Shown here one piece after another: positions 1 through 9,600 of a stretch of 64,000 nucleotides of DNA; positions within the stretch are counted from its first letter, which is position 1, and every line of letters begins with the position of its first letter. The stretch is from Thiohalocapsa sp. ML1 (lineage in GTDB: Bacteria; Pseudomonadota; Gammaproteobacteria; Chromatiales; Chromatiaceae). The position numbers were made by a program, and so were the translations under genes. The DNA lies in NCBI RefSeq assembly GCF_001469165.1, contig NZ_JABX01000012.1:1-64000 (forward strand), given 5' to 3'. A model generated the notes under the pieces. That model searched no databases. It saw only the letters and a list, made by a program, of their open reading frames with translations, and was not told the origin of the DNA.

Positions 1-402
1 TCAACACTCCGGTCAACACTCCAGTCAACACCCGGCAACGCATCGGGTATTCGGTTCAGACCACGATTACGACAACTACAACGACGGAAGCCCGGTTTCG
101 GGAGGTCGGCAGCGAAGCACTTGCCGGGCCGGAGCCGAGCCGAGCCGAGCTTTGCCGGGCCGGGCCGGGCCGGAGAGCCGACCTCCAGGTCGGCTCGGCG
201 CTCGCGATGTCCGTGCATCCCGCTCTGCCGCGGTGTTGACCTTGAGGTCAACACTCCAGTCAACACTCCAGTCAACACTCCAGTCAACACTCCAGTCAAC
301 ACCCGCCAACACCGCGGACGTTCGATTACGACCACGATCACGATAACCACGACCGGCGAGAGCGAGGTGGGGTCCGCCGCCGGAAGCCCAGCCCGCGCGC
401 TG
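1..402. repeat. 12-bp minisatellite in a duplicated intergenic block
   Basis: No convincing gene here. The 12-mer GTCAACACTCCA is present as four perfect tandem copies plus a partial fifth at 247-304. A shorter run of the same unit lies at 1-32 and continues off the window. Both runs end in TCAACACCCG followed by similar GATTACGAC-rich sequence and a CGGAAGCCC motif, so a block of roughly 110-140 bp appears to be duplicated about 245 bp apart. A GAGCCGAGCC pentamer run lies between them (130-150). Reading frames across the array give VDWS repeats but have no start signal or family match. Confidence 0.8.
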
Positions 403-1080
403 CTACCAGGCCGGTGCCGGGGGCGGCGGCGGTGGCGGCGGCAACAGCCCGCCGTTGGCGACCCAGACGGTGCCTACGGCCAGCGCCAGGGCCAGCAGCA
501 GTGCCCAGAGCTTGCCGCCTTTGGCCGATTTGATGTTCAAGTCATCCGCTTCCTTCCAGCCCACCAGCATGGGCTTGACTAGGTTCTTGCCCCGCAGCGC
601 GTAGACGGCGATGGCCGCGAGGTGCAGCGCGACCAGGCCCAGGATGATCCACAACCCCTGCCGGTGCAGGCCGGACAGCCAGGTGCTGGTGTCGCTGCTC
701 ACCAGGCTCGCGAGAGGCGCCTTGAAGGCGATGTCGTCGTTGCTGAAGAGCCCGCTCACAGCCTGCCAGGTGAGCACGCCCAGCAGCGCAAATACCGACA
801 GCGCGCCGAGCGGGTTGTGCCCCTCACCGCGCCAGCGCCCGCGCAGATAGGCCAGCACCCGGCCCGGCGTCGGCGCGAACTGCGCGAAGCGGGCATAGGT
901 GGAGCCGAGAAAACCCCAGATGATCCGAAACACCAGGAGCCCCAGCACCAGGAGGCCCAGGCGCGCGTGCCAGTCGATCCAGCTCCCGCCGACCCAGCCG
1001 GTCCAGAGCGCGGCGGCGACGGCGAGGAACAACAGCCAGTGAAACAAACGGGTCGGCAGATCCCAGACCTTGATGCGCAT
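403..1080 (-). CDS. cytochrome b561-family membrane protein
   Basis: Predicted integral di-haem cytochrome b of the bacterial b561 / Ni-Fe-hydrogenase b-subunit superfamily, which carries electrons between quinones and periplasmic or membrane partners. The 225-residue protein starts with the typical [14 protein letters not shown] motif (His14), has four or five hydrophobic helices, and carries further candidate haem-ligand His residues at about 38, 138 and 152. The tail ends in a run of eight prolines and is probably cytoplasmic or disordered. The ATG at 1080 is chosen because GGAG lies 10 bases upstream; a TTG three codons earlier has no such support. No hydrogenase or cytochrome c gene adjoins it, so the partner is unknown. 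Family assignment is firm, specific role is not. Confidence 0.85.
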   Translation of the reverse strand: MRIKVWDLPTRLFHWLLFLAVAAALWTGWVGGSWIDWHARLGLLVLGLLVFRIIWGFLGSTYARFAQFAPTPGRVLAYLRGRWRGEGHNPLGALSVFALLGVLTWQAVSGLFSNDDIAFKAPLASLVSSDTSTWLSGLHRQGLWIILGLVALHLAAIAVYALRGKNLVKPMLVGWKEADDLNIKSAKGGKLWALLLALALAVGTVWVANGGLLPPPPPPPPAPAW

Positions 1081-1089
1081 CGTCCACAA

Positions 1090-1431
1090 ACTCCAAACGA
1101 TTGCGGCGCGGCCGGTGCCGGCGCCTGGGGGCGCATTGTGCGGGGTGGACGGGGAATCCGGAAGGGCGGGACCGCGCCGGCTGCTGTCGAGCTTGGGCGA
1201 AGGTCGGGGAGCAGCAAGGGCCTATGGCCGAGCAGGGCGTCCTTGGCCCTCGGCCCTCGGCCCTCAAGGCAGCCGTCAAGCAAGCTACGGCCCATCCGGC
1301 CGGACCTGCCGCGCGACAGCAGCCGGCCCGACCGCTATCATCCGCGACCCAAGCGGCCGTGCGGTCGCGCTTGCCTTTTCCAGGCCGGTCCTCGCGGCCG
1401 GCACTCAGCCCATCCGAACAGGAGCAATCCC
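1090..1431. other. intergenic region between divergent genes, with repeat copy 1
   Basis: 342 bases between the cytochrome b561 gene and ndk. A degenerate copy of the GGCCCT-CGGCCCT repeat family lies at about 1216-1266. No gene is supported. The promoters of both flanking genes should be here, but no strong -35/-10 pair is obvious. Confidence 0.6.
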
Positions 1432-1881
1432 TTGGAACAGACCTTTGTCATGGTGAAGCCCGACGGCGTCCAGCGCGGCCTCGTCGGCGAGATCGTCGCG
1501 CGCCTGGAGCGCCGCGGCCTCAAGCTCGTCGGTGCCAAGCTCATGCGCGTGCCGCAGGAGCTGGCCGGCGAGCACTACGCCGAGCTCAAGGACAAGCCCT
1601 TCTATCCCGGCCTGGTGGACTACATCACCAGCTCGCCGGTGCTGGCCATGGCCTGGGAGGGCAAGAACGCCGTCGCCGCCGTGCGCCAGACCCTCGGCGC
1701 CACGCGTCCGTCCGAGGCCGCGCCCGGCACCATCCGCCACGACTTCGGCCTGGATGTGGGCCGCAACCTGACCCACGGCTCGGACTCGCCCGAGAACGGC
1801 GCCCGCGAGGTCGCGCTCTGGTTCAAGCCGGAGGAGCTGGTGTCCTGGGAGCGCGCGACGGACGCCTGGATCTTCGAGTAA
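1432..1881 (+). CDS. ndk: nucleoside diphosphate kinase, cyanobacterial/eukaryotic type
   Basis: Transfers the gamma phosphate from ATP to nucleoside diphosphates through a phospho-histidine, balancing NTP and dNTP pools in the cytoplasm. The protein has the [16 protein letters not shown] start, the catalytic His115 in NLTHGSDS, and the PGTIR-DFG signature. At 149 residues with a WI[YF]E end it looks like the cyanobacterial/eukaryotic form rather than the roughly 141-143-residue form usual in gammaproteobacteria. The start is a TTG at 1432 preceded by AGGAG seven bases upstream; upstream sequence stays open in frame but is not conserved-looking. It stands alone, followed by a convergent aldehyde dehydrogenase gene. 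Confidence 0.95.
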   Translation: MEQTFVMVKPDGVQRGLVGEIVARLERRGLKLVGAKLMRVPQELAGEHYAELKDKPFYPGLVDYITSSPVLAMAWEGKNAVAAVRQTLGATRPSEAAPGTIRHDFGLDVGRNLTHGSDSPENGAREVALWFKPEELVSWERATDAWIFE

Positions 1882-1990
1882 GCCGCAACGGCCTCGCCCG
1901 GTGTCGTTGGCGTTGTCGTCCGCGAGCTTCGCGCGACAGGCACAGCGACAACCCGGGCGACCTGGGGCCCGCTCCGACGGCGGGCCGCCA

Positions 1991-3370
1991 TCACCGCACC
2001 CACAGCGTCTGCTCGTTCACAAATTCGCGGATGCCGAGCCTTGAGAGCTCCCGCCCGTAGCCCGAGTCGCCGATGCCGCCGAAGGGCAGCCGCGGGTCGC
2101 TTTTCACCAATCCGTTGACGAAGGCCGCGCCACAGGCCATGCGCCGCGCGAAGGCCTCGCCGCGGGCGCTGTCCCGGGTCCACACGCTGCCGCCCAAGCC
2201 AAAGCGGCTGTCGTTGGCGATGCGCAGCGCGTCGGCCTCATCCACGGCCCGCAGCACCGCGGCCACCGGCCCGAACAGCTCGTCCGCATAGGCCGGCATG
2301 CCGGGGCCGACGTGGTCGATGAGCGTCGGCGCGTAGAAGAAGCCGGGGCCGTCCTGCGGCGCGCCGCCCATGACCGGCACGGCGCCGGCGTTCACGCTCG
2401 CCTGCACCTGCGCGTGCAGCGTGTCCCGCAGGTCCGCTCGGGCCATGGGGGCCAGCGTGGTCGAGCGGTCCATCGGGTCGCCGGTGCGCAACGCCTCGAT
2501 GCCGGCGCGCAGCCGTTGCACGAAATCCGCCGCCACGGACTCGACGACAATGAAGCGCTTCGCCGCGATGCAGCTCTGGCCCGCGTTCATGAAGCGAGAC
2601 TTCACCGCGACCTCGGCGGCCAGGTCCAGGTCCGCGTCGTCGAGCACGACGAAGGCATCGGCGCCGCCGAGCTCCAGCACCGTCTTCTTGAGCGCGCCGC
2701 CCGCGGCTGCCGCGACCTTGCGGCCCGCCGCATCGCTGCCCGTCAGGCTCACGGCGCGCACCGCCGGATGCGCGATGACGTCCTCGACGCGGTCGGCGCC
2801 GATCAAGAGCGTCGCGAACACCCCGTCCGGCGCGCCGGCGTCGCCCAACAGTGCATCGATGGCGAGCGCGCAGCCCGGCACGTTGGACGCGTGCTTCAAC
2901 AGCACCGGGTTGCCGGCGGCGAGCGCCGGTGCCGCGCAGCGGAAGAGCTGCCAGAACGGGAAGTTCCAGGGCATCACGGCCAGCACCGTGCCGAGCGGGC
3001 GGCAGGCGACGAGGCTCTTGCTCGCGTCGGTGGGGATCGGCTCGTCGGCGAGGTAGACCGCCGCATGCTCGGCGTAGTGCTCGCAGACCCAGGCGCATTT
3101 TTCTGCCTCGGCCTCGGCCTCGCCGATGAGCTTGCCCATCTCGCGGGTCATGCCTGCGGCCAGCTCGGCCTTGCGCTCGCGCAGCAGCGCGGCGACGCGG
3201 GTCAGCAGCGCGCAGCGCTCGGCCAGCGGCGTGCCGGCCCAGCGGGGCGCGGCGTCGGCGGCGGCGTCGAGACGCTCGGCAAGGGCCGCGTCGTCCAGCG
3301 CCGGATAGCGCGCGATCGGCTTGCCGTCGGCGGGGTTGATGCTCTGCAAAGTCTTGGCGGCATCTGACAT
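1991..3370 (-). CDS. NAD(P)-dependent succinate-semialdehyde dehydrogenase family protein
   Basis: Aldehyde dehydrogenase superfamily; closest in appearance to the short Sad/YneI-type succinate semialdehyde dehydrogenases, which oxidise succinate semialdehyde to succinate. The 459-residue protein begins with SINPADGKPIARYP and carries the oxyanion Asn136 in PWNFPFW, the general base Glu233 in LELGGADAF and the nucleophile Cys267 in NAGQSCIAAKRF. Its C-terminus (PFGGIGDSGYGRE) is also typical. Similar enzymes replace 2-oxoglutarate dehydrogenase in cyanobacteria, but no decarboxylase partner is adjacent here, so the physiological substrate is inferred. ATG at 3370 follows GAGGTTACTC. Neighbours are convergent ndk and a same-strand membrane protein. 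Confidence 0.88.
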   Translation of the reverse strand: MSDAAKTLQSINPADGKPIARYPALDDAALAERLDAAADAAPRWAGTPLAERCALLTRVAALLRERKAELAAGMTREMGKLIGEAEAEAEKCAWVCEHYAEHAAVYLADEPIPTDASKSLVACRPLGTVLAVMPWNFPFWQLFRCAAPALAAGNPVLLKHASNVPGCALAIDALLGDAGAPDGVFATLLIGADRVEDVIAHPAVRAVSLTGSDAAGRKVAAAAGGALKKTVLELGGADAFVVLDDADLDLAAEVAVKSRFMNAGQSCIAAKRFIVVESVAADFVQRLRAGIEALRTGDPMDRSTTLAPMARADLRDTLHAQVQASVNAGAVPVMGGAPQDGPGFFYAPTLIDHVGPGMPAYADELFGPVAAVLRAVDEADALRIANDSRFGLGGSVWTRDSARGEAFARRMACGAAFVNGLVKSDPRLPFGGIGDSGYGRELSRLGIREFVNEQTLWVR

Positions 3371-3423
3371 GAGTAACCTCCTCGTTCGTCGGCGGCTGCC
3401 GGGCGCACCGCGGGTGTGGTCCG

Positions 3424-4644
3424 TCAGAAATGCAGCGGCGCCGCCTCGCCATCAAGCCAGCGCCGCCAATCCCGGTGCAGCCCGTCGAGGCCGCCGGGGT
3501 AGTCCCGATCCAGGTAGGCCAGGTGGTCGAAGGGCCGGCAGCGGTGCGCCGCAAGCGCATTCAACAGCCCGGAGACCCGCTGCTGCCGGGCCGGCTCCTG
3601 CAACAGAAAGTGCACCAACGACCAGGCGTAGGGATAGGCGAGGTCGTTGCCCCAGCGCTCCCAGTCCGCGCGCTCGCTCTTGAGGAAGGTGCGCAGCGCC
3701 GGCAGCCGGCCGGCGCGCGCGAGCCGGCGCAGCTCGGCGACTTGATGCGCCGGTGCGTCGGCGATGGCGAAGCTCTGCTGGAAGCGCATGCGCTCCACCA
3801 CCTCCGCCAGCCCCTCGTTCAGCCACAGCGGCGTGCGCCCGAGCCAGTTGCCGAGCGCGAGGTGCGCGATCTCGTGTCTTGCCACGGCGCGGGTCCGGTG
3901 CTCGCCCATCCAGCGCACCACGGCGAGGTTGTCGCGATGGGTGTAGAAGCCGCTGTTGGTGCTGAGCCCGGTGCCGCGCGCGTGCTGCGCGAAGCGGGCG
4001 GTGCCCGCGACGATGCGCAGGCGCAGGTGCACGGGCTCGACGCCGCGCAGGTCGAGGTCATCGGCCAGAAAGTGGAACACGCCGTCGAGGTCGATCTCCA
4101 ACTGGTGCTGGAAGCCGAGCGGCGGTGTCAGGCCGTCGAAGTCGTACTCGGCCGAGAAGCGCCCGACGCCGGCCTCATCCGACACCTGCACCTGCTCGGC
4201 GGCAACGCCGGTGGGCGCACGGTCCGCAAACACCACGCGGCCGTCGGCGTCGACATAGCGATGCACCGCGCTCGCCCGCGCGCGGCTCGGGTTGCGGGCG
4301 ATGCCCACCGCGCAGGGGTCCGCGCCATGCCCGATGCCGCGGCCGAGGCTCGGCGGTGTCGGCGTTGGCGGTGCCCGCGGCGCCGTCGCGAAGCTGGCCT
4401 GAGCCGGCGGCGCCGGCGCCGGCGGCAGGTCCGGGGCAGGGTAGGGCGCGGGCCGCCGCGGTGCCAGCAGCTCCAGCTCACGGCCCGCGATAATGAGGCT
4501 GAAGCCGGCGCGCTCCGCCTCTTCTACCGATTCCGCAATGCCGAACTGCACCAAGAGCCGCCGGCGCTGCTCGTCCGTGGACAGGGCCCAGACCAGCGCG
4601 CAGATGGCGAGCACCAGGGTGGTGATGCGAACGAAGGCGGCCAT
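3424..4644 (-). CDS. membrane-anchored DUF4124 / gluzincin-like metallopeptidase
   Basis: A 406-residue protein with an N-terminal hydrophobic anchor (about residues 5-22), a Pro/Ala-rich linker (about 62-105), a short DUF4124-like motif (HRYVDADGRVVFADRAP, about 128-144) and a C-terminal peptidase-MA-type domain. The latter shows the zinc motif HEIAH at 257-261 with the third ligand Glu277 in LWLNEGLAE, as in gluzincins and DUF1570-type proteins. The arrangement implies a periplasmic, membrane-tethered protease, possibly acting on envelope proteins. No operon partner is evident: the aldehyde dehydrogenase start is 53 bases downstream on the same strand. Catalytic motifs are complete; substrate unknown. 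Confidence 0.75.
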   Translation of the reverse strand: MAAFVRITTLVLAICALVWALSTDEQRRRLLVQFGIAESVEEAERAGFSLIIAGRELELLAPRRPAPYPAPDLPPAPAPPAQASFATAPRAPPTPTPPSLGRGIGHGADPCAVGIARNPSRARASAVHRYVDADGRVVFADRAPTGVAAEQVQVSDEAGVGRFSAEYDFDGLTPPLGFQHQLEIDLDGVFHFLADDLDLRGVEPVHLRLRIVAGTARFAQHARGTGLSTNSGFYTHRDNLAVVRWMGEHRTRAVARHEIAHLALGNWLGRTPLWLNEGLAEVVERMRFQQSFAIADAPAHQVAELRRLARAGRLPALRTFLKSERADWERWGNDLAYPYAWSLVHFLLQEPARQQRVSGLLNALAAHRCRPFDHLAYLDRDYPGGLDGLHRDWRRWLDGEAAPLHF

Positions 4645-4850
4645 GGTCGGAGGCTCCGTGACGGTGGCGTCTGCCGCGCATCATCCGCGACCACATGCCC
4701 GGCGGCAACGGCTTGGGCTGGTTATGCAGCGCATCGGCCCGCATCGCGCGCGTGTCGCTTGCGCCCGGTCACGATTCTTTCGCACCGGCCTGCTAGGCTT
4801 ATTGTTACAGCAATATGACAACCGCTGGGGCCAAAGGCCGGGGAGGCAGC

Positions 4851-5126
4851 ATGTACTCGAGATACGTCAAGGGCCACACCTATCTGTATCAGGTGGACTA
4901 CGGCGAAGAGGCGGCCGTGGCGCGCATCATCGTGCGCAGCGATGCCGCCGGCGGGGAGGGGCTGTATCTGGTCAAGCAGGACGGCTCGCTGGAGCCCGCC
5001 GATGACCGCTCGGGCTTCGGCACCAATCCGCTGCGCAAGGACGGCCTCTGGCCGACGCCGCCCATTGAAGCCGTGCGCGACGGCCGCGTCATCGCGAGCC
5101 AAAAGGCCCACACCTTCGCCGCTTGA
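4851..5126 (+). CDS. small conserved-looking hypothetical protein
   Basis: A 91-residue soluble protein beginning MYSRYVKGHTYLYQVDYGEE. I do not recognise the family. The start is taken at 4851 because GGGAGG lies just upstream; an in-frame ATG at 4815 has no ribosome site. The composition is balanced (many charged residues, Tyr and Gly) and unlike an antisense artefact. It has no Cys, His pairs or membrane segment suggesting a function. It lies 225 bases before the YhaO/YhaN-like pair and is not clearly in their operon. Confidence 0.6.
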   Translation: MYSRYVKGHTYLYQVDYGEEAAVARIIVRSDAAGGEGLYLVKQDGSLEPADDRSGFGTNPLRKDGLWPTPPIEAVRDGRVIASQKAHTFAA

Positions 5127-5351
5127 GCCCGACCGGGCAGCCGATCGGCTCGCGCCCCGCGCGGCGCGACGGCGGTGGCGCTGATGCCCGGCCCGCGCCG
5201 ACACCTCGCACGACGCTCGCCGAACGGCTCGGCCCCGAACAGCACGACGCGCTCGCCCGGCCCGGCCATGGGCACTTCCCCTGTGCGTTGATAAGTGCAA
5301 CTATTGGTGCACACGCCGATCGCGTTCTTGGGGCCAGTGCCAGGGAGTGTG

Positions 5352-6605
5352 ATGAAGTTCGTCCACGCCGCCGACATCCATCTCGACAGCCCGCTCTCGG
5401 GCCTAACGGCCTATCCGGATGCCCCGGTCGAGCTGCTGCGCACTGCGACCCGTCGGGCCTTCACCCGTCTCGTGGACGAGGCCATCGGCGAGGCGGTCTC
5501 CTTCATGGTGATTGCGGGCGACCTCTACGACGGCTCTTGGAAGGACTACAACACAGGGCACTACTTCTGCCGGCAGATGGGTCGGCTTGGCGCCGCGGGC
5601 ATCCCCGTGTATCTCCTCTACGGCAACCACGACGCCCAGAGCGAGATGACCAAGCAACTCCTGCTGCCGCCCAACGTGCACAGCTTCGACACCCGCCGGC
5701 CGACCACCTTCCACATAGACGACCTGCGTGTCGCCCTGCACGGGCAGAGCTTCCGGGACGCGGCGACTACGGACAATCTGGCCGCGGGCTATCCGCTGCC
5801 GGTGCCGGGGGCCTTCAATATCGGCGTGCTGCACACGGCGCTGGAGGGCAACACCGCGCACGCGACCTACGCCCCCTGCACGGTGGCGGAGCTGACCGCC
5901 CGGGGCTACGACTACTGGGCCCTCGGCCACGTGCACGAGCACGCGTTGGTGCGGGAGGACCCTTGGGTGGTCTTTCCCGGCAACCTCCAGGGCCGTCACG
6001 TGCGCGAGTGCGGCCCCCGCGGTGCCTGCCTGGTCACCGCCGACGGCGACCGGGTGCAGCGCGTGGAGCGCCTGCCGGTGGAGGTGCTGCGCTGGCAGGT
6101 GCTGGAGGTGGACGCGAGCGGTGCGCGCAACCTGGACGATGTCGTGCGCAAGGTCGGCCGGCGCTTCGATGGGCTGCTCGACGGGGCAGGGGACCGTCAC
6201 CTCGCGGTGCGGGTGCGCATCACCGGCCACACTTCCGCGCACGGGGAGCTCTTTGGGCGGGAGCCCCATTTGCGCGCGGAGGTGCTGGGCCAGGCGGCGG
6301 CGATCGGCCAGGACCGCTTGTGGGTGGAAAAGGTCCGGATAGAGACGGCCCCGCCGCGGGATGGCGAGGCTCTGCGCGCCCGCTCCGACGCCGTCACCCA
6401 GCTCGCCGACCTTCTAGCCGACGCACCGGACGACGCGAATCTGCTTGAGGCCCTGGCCGACGAGCTTCGCCCTTTAGTCGATCGCGCGCCCCCAGAGCTG
6501 CTTCAGGCCGTGCCCGAGCTGGTCGCGATTCGCTCGGGCGAGCTTTCGGACCTGGTGCGCGAGGTGGCCCCGGGGCTCGTCGCGCACCTGGCAGGCAAGG
6601 GCTGA
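5352..6605 (+). CDS. SbcD/Mre11-like (YhaO-type) DNA repair exonuclease
   Basis: Calcineurin-like metallophosphoesterase of the Mre11/SbcD/YhaO group, acting on DNA ends with a partner SMC-like ATPase. The 417-residue protein shows the dimetal motifs in order: DIH (8-10), GDLYDG (56-61), GNHD (91-94), a later His before ALEGNTAH, and GHVHEH. The C-terminal third (about 280-417) is a capping/partner-binding region. ATG at 5352 is preceded by AGGGAGTG. The stop lies eight bases before the yhaN-like gene, so the two form an operon and very probably one complex. In contrast to classic SbcCD, the partner is of the YhaN type. Role in end processing is inferred from the family. Confidence 0.88.
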   Translation: MKFVHAADIHLDSPLSGLTAYPDAPVELLRTATRRAFTRLVDEAIGEAVSFMVIAGDLYDGSWKDYNTGHYFCRQMGRLGAAGIPVYLLYGNHDAQSEMTKQLLLPPNVHSFDTRRPTTFHIDDLRVALHGQSFRDAATTDNLAAGYPLPVPGAFNIGVLHTALEGNTAHATYAPCTVAELTARGYDYWALGHVHEHALVREDPWVVFPGNLQGRHVRECGPRGACLVTADGDRVQRVERLPVEVLRWQVLEVDASGARNLDDVVRKVGRRFDGLLDGAGDRHLAVRVRITGHTSAHGELFGREPHLRAEVLGQAAAIGQDRLWVEKVRIETAPPRDGEALRARSDAVTQLADLLADAPDDANLLEALADELRPLVDRAPPELLQAVPELVAIRSGELSDLVREVAPGLVAHLAGKG

Positions 6606-6613
6606 GGTCCGAC

Positions 6614-9600
6614 ATGCGCATCGCCCGGCTGGATCTCGCCCGCTACGGGCGCTTTACCGACCTGGTCCTGGAGCTCCCCCGGCGGGAGCAGGACTTCCAC
6701 CTCCTGGTCGGCCCCAACGAGGCCGGCAAGTCCACGCTGCGCAGTGCCATCCTCGATCTCCTGTTCGGCATCGAGACGCGCTCCCCGTACAGCTTCCGCC
6801 ACGCCTACTCGGACATGCGCCTCGGCGCGCTGATCGAGCACGCGGACGAGAAACTGGACTTCCGGCGCATCAAGGCCCGCAACCGCACCCTGCGCGCCCC
6901 GGACGACGCGGTGCTCCCGGACACCGCGCTCGCCCCCTTCCTCGGCGGCATCGAGCGCGGCTTTTTCGAGCAGATGTTTGGCCTCGACCACGAGCGCCTG
7001 GTGACGGGGGGCCAGGACATCCTGCGCGCCGCCAACGACGTGGGCCAGATACTGTTCCAGTCCGCCGCGGGCATCGCGAGCTTCGGCGCGGTGCGCGAGG
7101 CCCTGGAGAAGGAGGCCGACTCGCTCTGGGCCAAGCGCAAGGCCGGGGACCGCGAGTATTACATCGCCGACGCCGAGCTCGGCCGTGCCCAGGACAAGCT
7201 GAAGCTGGCGACGATGCGCACACGCGATTGGGTCGCCGCCCGGGACGAGGTCGAGCGGCTGAAGCGGGAGGCGGAGGGCGTTCGTGCCCGTTACGACGAC
7301 TTGGCGCAGCGCCGCGCCCGCCTGGAGCGCGCGCGCCGCACCGCCCCGATGCTCCAAGCCCTGCGGGAACGGGAGGCGGAGCTCGACGCGCTCGGCCGGG
7401 TGCGGCTCCTGCCCGCGGATGCCGCCGAGCGGCTCGCGGAGGCCGAGAAGCACAAGGCCGTCGCCGCCAGCGCGCTGCAACTGCACGAGACTCAGCTGGA
7501 GGAGAAGGCCAAGGCGCAGGCGGGCATCCGTCCGGACTGGCCGCTGCTCGCTCGTGCCGACGACATCGAAGCCCTTGCTGCCCAGCGCGAGCAGGTGCGC
7601 AAGCATCCGGCGGACCGGGACAAGCGCCGGGAGGAGGCCAGGGCGCATTGGAAGACGCTGGAGGTGTTGGTCCGCGACCTGGGCTGGCCGCCCCTCGGCG
7701 AGGAAGCCCTCGCGGCGCGCATGCCGCCGCAGGTGGTTCGCGCCGATGCCGCCCTGCTCATCGGCCGCCACAAGACCCTGAGCCTGGCCCTGGACAGCGC
7801 CCGCGAGACGCGGACGCTCAAGCAGCAGGAGATCAAGGAGGTCGACAAGGAATTGGCCCGGCTGCCGTCTTCGGGTCTGCCGCCGTCGCTGCCCGGTGCG
7901 CTGCAAGAGGCGCGCGCATTGGGCGACGTTGCGGCGCAGGAGCGCAACCTGGCCGCCCGGGCGGCGCAAGCCGAGCGTGCCTTCGACAACGCCCGTGCCG
8001 AGCTCGGCACCTGGCAGGCGGACGCGGCGCGCTTGCGCGGGCTGCATCCGCCCGGCAGCGAGGAGCTGCACGCGCTGAAGGAAGCCCGCAACAGGCTTCA
8101 GTTGGAGGCCGAGCGGCTCGAGCGCGACATTCAGGGACATGAGGCCAGGATCAGCGACCTGGACCTCGCGATCTCCCACTACCAGGCGGCCCATCAGCCC
8201 GTGTCCCTGGACGAGCTGCATGGCGCCCGGGAGCGGCGCGACGCGCTGTGGCGCGAGATCCGCGCCGGCAGCGAGCCCTTGGCGGCCGCCGCAGTTCCTT
8301 ATGAAGGGCTCGTCGCCGAGGCCGACCTGCTCGCGGATCGTCGCCACGACAAGGCCCGCGAGGCGGCGACCTTGCAGTCCAAGCTGGACGAGCGCGAGCG
8401 CTTTCAGCTTCAGCTCGACCGCGACCGCAACAGCGCCGCGGCGATCCAAGCGCGTCAGGACAAGGCCGCCGCGGACTGGACGGCGCGCACGGAGGCCCTC
8501 GGCCTGCCCGGCATGTCCCTGGACCGGCTCGGGCCCTGGTGCGACGCCCGCCTGGCGCTGCTGTCCGCGGACGCCGCGCTCACCGAGGCGCGGGACCAAC
8601 TGGAGGGACTGCGCCGGCGGTCCGCCGACGCCCGCGAAGCCCTTGCCGCCGCCCTGGCCGCCCTGACGCCGCCCCCGGGGCCGGAGGATTCACTCGCGTC
8701 GCTGGTGCAGCGGGCCGCGGATTGGGCCGACAGTGTCGGCCAGGCAGAGGCCCGGCGCACCACGCTGCTGCAGCAGCGCTCGGCCGCGGAGGCGGCCCTT
8801 GAATCCCTCGACGCTCGCCTGACCAAGGTCACGGCGGACCTCGCCGCCTGGGACGCGGACTGGGCTCGCTCCCTGGACGCTTTGAACCTGCCCGCCGGCA
8901 CCGGCACCGCGGCGGCGGAGCAGGCGCTGTCGATCCTTGCCAACATGGACGCTCACCTCGGCAGCGTGCGCGAGCTGCGCGACGCCCGCATCCGGCCCAT
9001 GGAGCGGGACCTTGAACGCTTCGCGGACACGGCCCGACGCCTGGCGGCAGACCTCGACCCTGAGCTGGCCGAGCGCCCGCCCGAGGACATCGTCCGGATC
9101 CTCGCGGCGCGTTTGGCGCAGGCGCGGCAAGACGCCCGCGATCATGCGCGCCTCACCGCGGAGATCGAAACCGCCCGCCGGCAGGCGGAGTCCGAGGCCG
9201 GCAGCATCGCGGCGGCCCAAGCCGCGCTCGCACCCTTGCTCGACGCGGCGGGCGTCGCCGACAACGACGCCCTGCGCGAGGCGATCCTGGCGTCCGACCA
9301 GGCACGCGCCCTCGACAAGGCCATGGACGATCTGAAGCGACGCCTGAGCGAAGGCGCCGACGGGCTGCCGCGGGAGCGGCTGGAGGCGGAGCTGGCGGAC
9401 TTGGACATCGGCACCCTGCCCGCCGACCTCGCGGTACTGAATCAGGACCTCGAAGCGCTGGTCGAGCAGCAGCGCGAGAACGCCGCGAATCTGCGCAGCG
9501 CCGAAACCGCCCGCGAGCGTATCGCCGGCCAGGACGACGCCGCCCGCGCCGAGGCCGAGCGCCAGGAGGCACTCGCGCGCATGGCCAACGCCGTGGAGCG

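Noticed and set aside
247-304. CRISPR-like array
   Set aside because: Units are 12 bp and directly tandem with no spacers: minisatellite, not CRISPR.
1081-1089. TTG start for the cytochrome b561 gene
   Set aside because: The ATG at 1080 has a well-spaced GGAG and gives the usual [12 protein letters not shown]-terminus.
6503-8599. 698-residue antisense frame over the YhaO/YhaN-like genes
   Set aside because: No conserved motifs, and overlaps two well-supported genes.
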